Below are positions 55,954 through 64,000 of a stretch of 64,000 bases of DNA, in pieces. How positions within the stretch are numbered: the stretch's first letter is position 1; every line of letters begins with the position of its first letter. The position numbers were made by a program, and so were the translations under genes. The notes beneath the pieces were generated by a model, which ran no database searches, had not been told where the DNA came from, and saw only the letters and a program-made list of their open reading frames with translations. This DNA comes from Adiantum capillus-veneris (Eukaryota > Streptophyta > Polypodiopsida > Polypodiales > Pteridaceae), in contig CM043949.1 in the NCBI GenBank assembly GCA_014529385.2, positions 108,745,977-108,809,976 on the forward strand. The letters run 5' to 3'.

Positions 55954-57130
55954 GTGTTTACCATGGCCAGTGAGGATATGCCACCTACACACACCTTTGA
56001 TTTTGAGCACGTAGATCAAAATCAGGGCACCACGGGTGCTGCTGACACTAATATGCATAATGATGATGATCTAGGAGATCATGGGCTTGTAGATATGGCT
56101 TCTTTCAAGACTTTGGAACATTGCCAAATCGTACTTGAAAGCAACCTCTCTGCACTCAATGCAAATGTTACCAATCTTATGGAGTTACTTGCGAAATTTA
56201 TGAATTCACAGACGACTCAAGGAGCCACAAGTGGCACGGTTCAAGGGAACCAAGCTCGCACGACTCAAGGAGTCCAAGAGACAAGTACTGCAGAAGGTAG
56301 CAATGCATTACTTAAGAATATCACCATTCCCGAGTTTCACGTGGAAGAGCGTGATTGCAATAAGGATGCGCTCAATACGTTCTTACACAAATGGAGTGAT
56401 ATTCGTAGATTGAGACATAGCCCGGATATAAAGACGACCGTGGAAACAAGTCTATCTCTTAAAGGCAAGGCCTATAAGTGGTGGATGATATTTCCAATAG
56501 ATGCTTGTCCTCTGTCTTGGGCTGCGTTTCAAGCTTCTTTCTCTAAAGAAATTTTGGACTCCAATGAAGAAGATAAGAATTGGTTAGCATGGGATGCATG
56601 CCGCATGTCTAGCCTCTCTCTCACACAATACCTTTCAAGGTATCAGGAAATCATATTAAAACTAGAAGGTCTAGATGAATTCCAAAAGATACGGGGTTTT
56701 AATAGGGGTCTTGACAAAGACTATCGTCTTCATGTCAAGACCCAACATAAAAAAACTTTGGAAGAAGCCATCAGTCATGCCTAGAGATATGATGATGACA
56801 AAGAGAGGAAAGCAAATGTTCCCTACTCCAAAAATACTTTTGCTAAGAGCAATGTGGCTAAGAGCCAATGGCAAGGTAGATATCCCACACGTTCCAAGAG
56901 GAATAAGAGACAATCTACCTCTTGATGCCCACAAGAGGCTAAGAAGCCTAAGCAATCACGAGATACTCCGCGTGGGTATCTCAACACTGCTGATTTTGAG
57001 CATGCAAAGAAACACAATTTGTGTTTTAGATCTCTTTCGCACCAACATAACAAGAAAGATTGTCCTCTTTTGCAAGGCAAAGAAAAGTCCATGCACACGG
57101 TGCAACACTCACATTAGATTCATCTCCTAA
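55954..57130 (+). pseudogene. gag: RE-I: Gag and zinc knuckle
   Basis: Frame of 276 codons to a TAG at 56782. It has an acidic N-terminus and then the capsid: TIPEFHVEERDCNKDALNTFLHKWSDI, SLSLKGKAYKWWMIFP, FQASFSKEILDSNEED, LTQYLSRYQEIILKLEGLDEFQKIRGFNRGLD. The frame continues after the stop to a knuckle near 57010-57065 (CFRSLSHQHNKKDC) in which the second Cys is Ser. The start could be 55954 or the ATG at 55963. Confidence 0.85.
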
Positions 57131-58095
57131 ATATTGTGTTGTAGAAGTTCTTCATATGGAAGAAAAGCACAAGTGTTGTGTGCCTGCTTCAATGTGGCAG
57201 CCCACCTTTGGCCCCCATGATTTGATTCGCATGCATGGCACTATTAATGGACAACGTGTTTGTATTTTAGTGGATGATGGTGCAACTCATAACTTCTTGA
57301 ACTATAAGCTAGTCAAGAAATTAAAGCTTACACAGACTCCTTGCTCTCACAAGTATGTGGTGGAGCAGATGTCTGGGAATGATAAAGAAGTATGGGACAC
57401 GGTAGTTGAAGGGGTTGAGCTTATTTTCAATATCATACGATGACCCTTGAATTCCAAGTTATGAACATGGACCGTGCTGATGTAGTTTTAGGACGGGAGT
57501 GGCTGCATGGTTTAGGAAACACATTGCACACTAGTTATGAACACAACTCCTTATCCTTTATGGCCAATGGTAAACATGTGCTTTTGTTTGGTGAGAAAAA
57601 TATACCATTTGCACCTCTTATATGTACACCCGAGCTTTCTATTTTGCAGAAAACAAATTTAATAGATGAAGTCTTTTTGTGTTACTGCTTGTCTCCAAGT
57701 CTTGTGAATTCTCAAGAGCAAAGTGTGGTAAATTCTAGTAATGGTATGAAAAGTGCAATGAATTCTACTAATAAACAAAGTGTTAACAAATCTAACGAGC
57801 AAAGTTCTCTCAATTTTAATTCTATAGAGCAACGTGCAACTGTTGTAAAACAAACATTACAGGAATTACAAGATTCTCCATCCCAGCATAACTCTAGTTT
57901 ACTTTCTCCTTTTGCACAGAAAAAGATAACTCACTTCCTCACGGAGTATAGTGATGTGTTCTCAAGTGATTTACCACCGGGTTTACCCCCTACATGTGAT
58001 GTGCAACATGGCATAGATGTCTTGCCAGGCACTAAACCGGTGAGTAAACCACCTTATCGTATGAGTGCTAAAGAAGCAAGGAGGTTGAGAATCAA
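57131..58095 (+). pseudogene. pol: RE-I: protease and start of RT region
   Basis: RVCILVDDGATHNFLNYKLVKKL shows the protease active site as D-D-G-A (usually D-[ST]-G-A). A frameshift near 57440 leads to VVLGREWLHGLG, the end of the protease. Then a Ser/Asn-rich linker and SDVFSSDLPPGLPPTCDVQHGIDVLPGTKPVSKPPYRMS lead to RT. Confidence 0.8.
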
Positions 58096-58743
58096 TTGGT
58101 TGACTACCTCGCTCGTGGTTTCATTAGACCTAGAACTTCACCTTGGGCATCACTAATTCTATTGGTAAAAAAGAAAGATGGTACTATGTGCATGTGCGTA
58201 GATTATCGCAGATTAAATGCGATAACCATCAAGAACAAGTATCTTCTGCCTCGAGTGGATGAGTTGTTTGATCAACTCCATGGGGAAAGATACTATAAAA
58301 AGATAGATCTTCGTTAAGGATACCACCAGGTACGTATCCTACTACAAGATATCTCCAAAAATGCCTCTAGAACACGGTTCGGGCATTTTGAATTTTTGGT
58401 TATGCCTTTTGGTCTAACCAATGCTCCAGCTACATTTATGACACTCATGGATAGTGTTTTACGTCCCTCTCTTGGAAACTTTGTTGTGGTTTTCCTTGAT
58501 GACATTCTCATTTACAGTAAGACTGAAGATGAACACATAGAACACTTACGATTAGTGTTTGAACAGCTACGAGCTCACGTGATGTATGCTAAGCAAAGCA
58601 AGTACGATTTCTTTAAAACAGAGATACATTACCTCGTTCATGTGATCTCTTATTCTGGCATCAAGATGGACATTGACAAGGTCGCTGCCATTCTTTGATG
58701 GCCACATCCCAGCACGGTTAAGGAGCTTCAAATATTTTTAGGC
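58096..58743 (+). pseudogene. pol: RE-I: reverse transcriptase
   Basis: [56 protein letters not shown], a TAA at 58315, then [19 protein letters not shown] and [13 protein letters not shown] with the catalytic FLDD near 58497. A TGA lies at 58696. Confidence 0.88.
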
Positions 58744-59487
58744 ATGGCTGGATTTTATCGACAGTATATCCGTGACTATGCCAAAATCATTGTTCATATG
58801 ACGGATCAACTTAAAGCAAAAGGTAAGACCTTTTCTTGGGAAGAATCCCAAAAATGCAATTTTGAACAGCTCAAGGTAGCTATAGCCACTACTTCCATCC
58901 TAGCAATTGTCGACCCACTTAAGCCGTTTGTGGTAGAGACTGATGCTAGTGATAAAGCCATTGGTGCGGTACTTCTCTAGGAGGGAAGACCTATAGCCTT
59001 TGAAAGTAAAAATTTAGATAGAGCTCAACAAAATTATTATGTTTATGAGCGAGAGCTCTATGCCATAATTCACGCTTTATGAAAGTGGCGACACTATTTA
59101 TATGGTACCGAGTTTGAAGTAGTTTTTGACCATGAGAGTATCAAATGGTTTACCACTCAAACAGACTTGAAGGGCCGTAAAGTTAGATGGGCAGAAATCC
59201 TTCAAGATTATGATTGTAAGCTACGATATTGCAAGGGGCGATATAATGTAGTAGCAGATGCACTAAGTCGGATGCCTCAGATTAATTCACTTGCTTTCAC
59301 GGAACTAAAGAGTGGATTTTTGGAGTCATTAAGTGGAAAGTGTGCACATGATCAATCATATGCTAAAGTGTGGAGTGCAGTTTTAAAAAGGGATCCCTCA
59401 CACTCACATGTCTCTGAACAACCATATCAACATGTCTCTGCACGTGCAAATAAAAACTTCAACACACAGAGCTCCACCTCTACTTAG
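58744..59487 (+). pseudogene. pol: RE-I: RNase H
   Basis: AGFYRQYIRDYAKI, FVVETDASDKAIGAVLL (Asp), a TAG at 58978, YERELYAIIHAL (Glu), FDHESIKWFTTQ (Asp) and YNVVADALSRMPQI (Asp). A TGA at about 59081 is one more break. Confidence 0.85.
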
Positions 59488-60031
59488 AAAGAGCTTAAGT
59501 GATGGAAGAAATTTTCCATTGATGATGGCTACTTACTCCACAAAGGTAGAGTATGTGTGCCAAGGGACTCAGACACTAGGTGCCAAATCTTATTTGAGTG
59601 TCACGATAGTCCAAGTGCTGGTCATCCAGGTATTCGTAAGATGTATGCCTTAGTTTGACGACAATTTTATTGGCCAGGCTTACATCATGATGTTCAAGAG
59701 TACGTACTAAACTGCCAACGATGCCAAGTTAATTGGTAGAGCACCTCAAGGTAGGTGGCCTTTTACATCCTTTAGAGATTCCACAAGGTAAGTGGGAGAG
59801 TATCTCTATGGATTTTGTAGCAAGACTACCTACTACAAATCGTGGCCATGATGCCATTTGGGTAATTGTAGACCGTCTCACAAAGATGGGTTGATTCATT
59901 CCCACTAAGATTACGGTTAAGACATCGGAATTAGCAGGGCTATTTGGAGAGCATATATATAAACTCTATGGTCTTCCAGCTAGTATCATTAGTGACAGAG
60001 ATCAAAAGTTTGATAATAACTTCTGAGAGCT
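59488..60031 (+). pseudogene. pol: RE-I: integrase N-terminus and core, strongly broken
   Basis: Fragments in changing frames are seen: [36 protein letters not shown] (zinc finger), then core pieces near 59790-60030 including [16 protein letters not shown] and LYGLPASIISDRDQKFDN. Both Asp motifs are readable but not in one frame. Confidence 0.75.
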
Positions 60032-60877
60032 GTGTTCCAAAAGTTGGAAACTAAACTTAATCTAACTACGGATGATCATCCTGAAATGGATGGTCAAACA
60101 AAAAGAGTTAATCAAGTGCTAGAGGATATGCTACAAGCATACATTAGCAAGAAGCAAACCAATCGGGAAGACTACTTACCTATATTGGAATTTGCTTGTA
60201 ATAGTTCAAAGCATGTGACTACAGGGTTTAGTCCATTTATGCTTTTATATGGATTTCAACCTAGATCACCCGTTACGGTGGGGTTAGCTAAGGAGAAGAT
60301 ACAACAAGCGAAGGATTTTATCCAAGACCATTTTGACATGCTTCGAGTTGCTCAACAGAATGTTAAGCAAGCTCAAGATCGATATAAGAAGTACGAAGAT
60401 GAGCATCATTGTCTTGCTACTTTCGAAGAAGGAGACAAGGTTTTCCTCAAAGTTCTAGAGCATTCAGAAAGTCCGAAGACGAGCAAAGTTGCTAAACTTT
60501 CACCACACTATTGTGGACCATTTACCATTCTCAAACGTATAGGTCAAGTAACCTATAAGTTATCTCTCCCAGAGCACTCACGAGTTCATCCTGCTTTTCA
60601 TGTTATCCGTTTACAAAAGCAGCTAAGATAGAATGATAACATCATTGACACAAGTGTGTTACTTGACCTTATCAAACCGCCAAGCATTCCTCATGAGCCC
60701 GAAAATATTTTGGATTCTCATGAGCTTTGCACCAGACATCATGTCAGACGATAGGTGTTGGTAAAATGGCTAGATAGACCTAAAGAAGGTTCTACATGGG
60801 AGAATGTCTCCGCACTTAAGAAACCTTTTCCTACATTCATTTTCGAGGACAAAAACGCTTCTCCAAGGGGGGGGTAA
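60032..60877 (+). pseudogene. pol: RE-I: integrase C-terminus with chromodomain-like end
   Basis: DDHPEMDGQTKRVNQVLEDML holds the position of the catalytic Glu as Lys (GQTKRVN; GQTERVN is usual). FACNSSKHVTTGFSPFMLLYG, LSPHYCGPFTILKRIG and HPAFHVIRLQKQ follow. After a TAG, VLVKWLDRPKEGSTWENVSALKKPFPTF resembles a chromodomain. The purine tract AAGGGGGGGG lies at 60865-60874. Confidence 0.82.
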
Positions 60878-61001
60878 TGTAAGGACATGGGTCCTATGGG
60901 CAAGGCCACCGGCACGGGTGGACAGTGTGTACGTTAGGGGGAGGCTATAAGATAGCACGGTTGGGTGGAGACTAGCACACACATTACCACCGCCCTTTCA
61001 C
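60878..61001 (+). repeat. 3' LTR of RE-I, first 124 bases only
   Basis: TGTAAGGACATGGGTCC ... CCGCCCTTTCAC matches the start of the 5' LTR; the match ends abruptly at 61001. Confidence 0.85.
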
Positions 61002-62836
61002 AAGAAACTATAGAAAAGCAATTGAACAATATAAAGCAAACTATTGTCATATGTACAATTGAAAATTTTGAAACCCAATTGATAGCAAGCTGTCTTCAAA
61101 AGTCCAAACTGCTCTTTAGGGATCACAACCACTAATAAAATAACAAACTTTTCATTACTCAATATGAACTCAATGATTCACTCCATTTTCTTAAAGAAAA
61201 CACATAAAATTGACATGTACTATTTAAACTCCATGAACATAGGAGAGTTGACCTTACCATATTGTTCACAATTTTTAAACCCATCATGTTAAGGGAGCCC
61301 TTCTATAGAGGAATGCCACCTAAACTTGTAAAAACACAAAGTTACTTAGGCTTGTACTTACTATCATGCCCAGAATAAGAAAATCTCATATCATATTTCC
61401 TAAACATAACAAGAAAATTGAGTACACTCCTTCTCATGGAAAAATCATACATTGGTTGTGAGATTTGCTTATCCAACTTTGCATTGAGATAGTCAAAGTG
61501 CTATCCAACTAAAAATCTACTAAGAGATGATAGAGGAAGGCACTGTCTCAATGTAAAATCATGCAACAAGTGAAGTAGCTAGATTCAACAATGTTGTGAT
61601 AGTGAAATTCCTATGATTATCCAACTCTAAGTGTAAGATTGTTGTTTGCATAGTTCAATCCTATCTAAATGGTCTTTTTTGGCATGTATTTGGATCTTAG
61701 ATAGATATATATTTCTCTATTACTCTATGGAGACCATAAGGCATGTACGATATCAACCTATTAGGCCAACTATCACTCACAAAAACTTGTGACCCAATTA
61801 CAATGCCTACTAGGGTTCCATCTACATATTTGGAGTGACCTCAATACTCTAAGTCATTTGATTTAGGATGTGAGAAGATTGGCATGAAAAGAAAACTCAA
61901 TACTTTGATCCTATAACTTTATTCATTATCCTAGCCCTCATTGCATGTGCACCATCTGGTATAGGTTTGCAATACACTTTGAAATTCTTCCTTTCATAAT
62001 TCCACACCAGGGCTCTGATTGGCGAGTTGTTTAGATAGGTTTAGAAGTCACATCAAAGAGCACAAAATCTAGCTTCAACTTACACTTTATGTAGATTTTA
62101 GCATATCTCCCAAGTATCACAAAAAACGGAACATTTTTGCCTAAATAATCGTATAAATCATATATTTCCTAGCCCGTTGGTATTTCATTGCATGTTACAA
62201 CTACACCAACACTTTGTTATACATGCTTGAGATCAAATATCTACATCTTGCCCCACATCTAGCATTGACAACATTTGGTTACACCACCATCTTATATTGG
62301 AAAAGGAAGACTAGAGAAAATGCAAAAACGAATACTGCAAAAACCTCAACAAGTGGAGCCATCAAAAAGAGGCCACAAGGGTACAATTGGAGTTGGGGAG
62401 TTTGCATCACTTGGGTAGTGGTAGATGAGCGAGATTTAAGTATGATTTTGTAAATAAAATTACATTGCTTTTATGGTTACATTTTTGCCAGTTTGTAATT
62501 GTTTGATCTAATATCTTTATTGCACTCAAATGCTTTTAAATAGTGGATGATGACCAATTGGGAGCCTACCCTATTCGAGCACATTTACGGTGCAAAGCCA
62601 TGATCTCAATGCGCTCAAGGAGATTTTGAGATCTCAACCTGACAAGGTAAGATATATAAACTTTGAACACTATTTTAATTTATGTTACACTATGTGTTTG
62701 TGTTTAGTTTTGTTATATAAGATTTTTTTTATTGCCTCTTTTTTATTTGTAGAATCCAACTTGAACATTGTTGTAACATAAGGAGATCTCTTCATAAGAG
62801 TAGAGTCCTCATCCACTTCCATATGTTTCTTTTTTA

Positions 62837-62940
62837 GTACATTTATACATATATGTATCTATTGGGAATGACTTGGTTCTTCCACTTTGTACATATATAC
62901 ATATATGTATCTCTTGGAGATGACATGGTTCTCCCACTTT
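62837..62940. repeat. 52-bp tandem duplication
   Basis: 62837-62888 and 62889-62940 match at most positions; the shared core is ACATATATGTATCT, and each copy ends CCACTTT. Confidence 0.85.
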
Positions 62941-63318
62941 GTACTTCAATATTTGGCTTATTATCTATATATCATTTTTATTTGAGGTGATTTAATGCAT
63001 TTTTGTAATTTAACATTTGATACTATATGAAAATCTTTTTGACATTCAGCATTGTCAATTCACTACATTTAACACTTTTATATCAATGAAAAATAAATTC
63101 TCTTCAAGTTCCATGTCATCTCAACCTTTTCAAGTTATGTTGCGATTTTTCTGTTTGCTATTGTTATTGACAGTTAGTATTGGTTACAATGCCTGAATAA
63201 GAGGCACAACATTTTGGTCTTTCCATCCCCCAAATTTTTTGTTGATATATATGGTTATGCAACGTCTTTATTTACGTATATCTTTGCGCCATTATTTGTG
63301 TTTACATTTGTGTTGATA

Positions 63319-63390
63319 TTACAACATAGTCATGCAGATATAGATGCAAATATATTACAACATAATGATGCAGATATAGATGCAAGTATA
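63319..63390. repeat. 36-bp tandem duplication
   Basis: 63319-63354 and 63355-63390 share TTACAACATA and ATGCAGATATAGATGCAA. The length is a multiple of three, so a frame through it repeats 12 residues. Confidence 0.85.
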
Positions 63391-64000
63391 GATCTTTGTG
63401 ATTCAAATTAGACGCTTATATCAACATCACAAGTAAGAAAAAAAAAGTTCATTTGTATTGATATGGGAATCACAAGTGTGAAAAGCCCCTTATAGTAAAT
63501 AACACTAAAAATGTATACAACTTGATAAGCATACACATTGAATAGAAGAATGGTTATCTCCCTATTAGAGTCAAATCTAATGTCTCTCTACTAATCAATG
63601 ATATCTTTTCCTTCCAAAATTTGTTTTCGATATGGTTGGATAATCATGAAAGAATAAATGGAGGTTCAGTCATGATAGACTTTCCACCTCTTTGTTTTCT
63701 TTGTAGATTTAAACTACTTGGTACTCTTTAAGAAATGTTTTCATACACTATGAGTTGTAAACAAAAAGATGTGAAACATTTTAAGCATTTTGTAGCTTAG
63801 ATCTTGTGAAGAATACCCTTGCCATATAACACCTCATTTGAAAGTGTAAGAGAATCTTTTAATGTTCAGTCACAGGGAGCATCCTCGTCAATATGCTCAA
63901 GGTCCTCTGAAAGGTAGTACATGCACTCTCAAAGCATCCATACTTCAACCATTTAGCCCTTTGTTCATGCTCTTTGACAAGAAAACCCTTTCAAGACTCC

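Larger units (their letters stand above)
55126..61001 (+). mobile_element. RE-I: decayed chromovirus with truncated 3' LTR
   Basis: The 5' LTR, a degenerate tRNA-Met primer site, Gag, protease, RT, RNase H, integrase with a chromodomain-like end, a purine tract and 124 bases of 3' LTR follow in normal order. Many single stops and frameshifts break the frame. The 3' LTR stops at 61001, so no target duplication can be checked. Confidence 0.9.
61002..64000. other. AT-rich region with no recognised gene
   Basis: No retrotransposon motif, host protein or RNA gene is recognised. Small frames at 62214-62453, 62590-62781 and 63214-63411 lack support. Two short tandem duplications are present (62837-62940, 63319-63390). 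Confidence 0.5.

Noticed and set aside
62590-62781. Possible exon with a GTAAG donor at 62647 and a TTTGTAG acceptor at 62752
   Set aside because: The donor and acceptor look good, but the upstream frame is closed by stops and the joined frame ends three codons after the acceptor, so no gene can be supported.

Overview
This window is nuclear DNA from a land plant with a large, repeat-rich genome. The evidence is nested Ty3/gypsy and Ty1/copia LTR retrotransposons with plant-type primer sites (tRNA-Asp and initiator tRNA-Met), very long (CA)n and (GA)n tracts, AT-rich spacers, and no recognisable host gene or RNA gene. The species cannot be named from the sequence. I use working names RE-A to RE-I for the elements.

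Layout. 1-11369: RE-A, minus-strand gypsy element, its 3' end cut by the window edge. 11370-12540 and 27214-29191: RE-D, a plus-strand chromovirus into which RE-A and RE-B (same family as RE-A, minus strand, 12541-27213, both LTRs present) have inserted. 17663-21001: RE-C, a deleted copia element inside RE-B, with 5-bp target duplication ATAAG. 29701-43412: RE-E, a decayed plus-strand relative of RE-A/B, interrupted at 38246-42214 by RE-F, a 4-kb TG...CA unit with target duplication CAGGT that looks like a giant solo LTR. 46277-49497: RE-G, an unknown coiled-coil reading frame followed by a polypurine tract and an LTR. 50650-52080: GA/CT simple-sequence DNA with a 148-bp duplication. 53321-54044: tRNA-Asp-type primer site and TATA box of a minus-strand LTR (RE-H). 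55126-61001: RE-I, a decayed plus-strand chromovirus. 61002-64000: AT-rich, nothing recognised.

The most interesting content is the RE-A/RE-B/RE-E lineage. Its order is: short MxLRSGR leader reading frame, Gag, up to four zinc knuckles (mostly the unusual CX2CX3HX4C spacing), protease PR1, RT, RNase H, integrase, a charged linker, a SECOND retropepsin-like domain (PR2), and a reading frame with repeated W-[VI]-P-K motifs (ORF3). In RE-A and RE-B a purine tract, a TATA box and another conserved reading frame (ORF4) follow; in RE-B a second purine tract then precedes the LTR. PR2 and the WxPK region are visible in all three copies; PR1 has lost its Ser/Thr (D-G-G) in RE-A and RE-B while PR2 keeps D-T-G. 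I do not know of a described plant gypsy lineage with this layout, but I could not search for one.

None of the copies looks autonomous: RE-A has stops, one frameshift and a deletion of the second catalytic Asp region of integrase; RE-B has lost all of RT and RNase H in one in-frame deletion; RE-E is heavily broken. LTR pairs of RE-B and RE-C differ at roughly one base in ten by eye, so these insertions are old.
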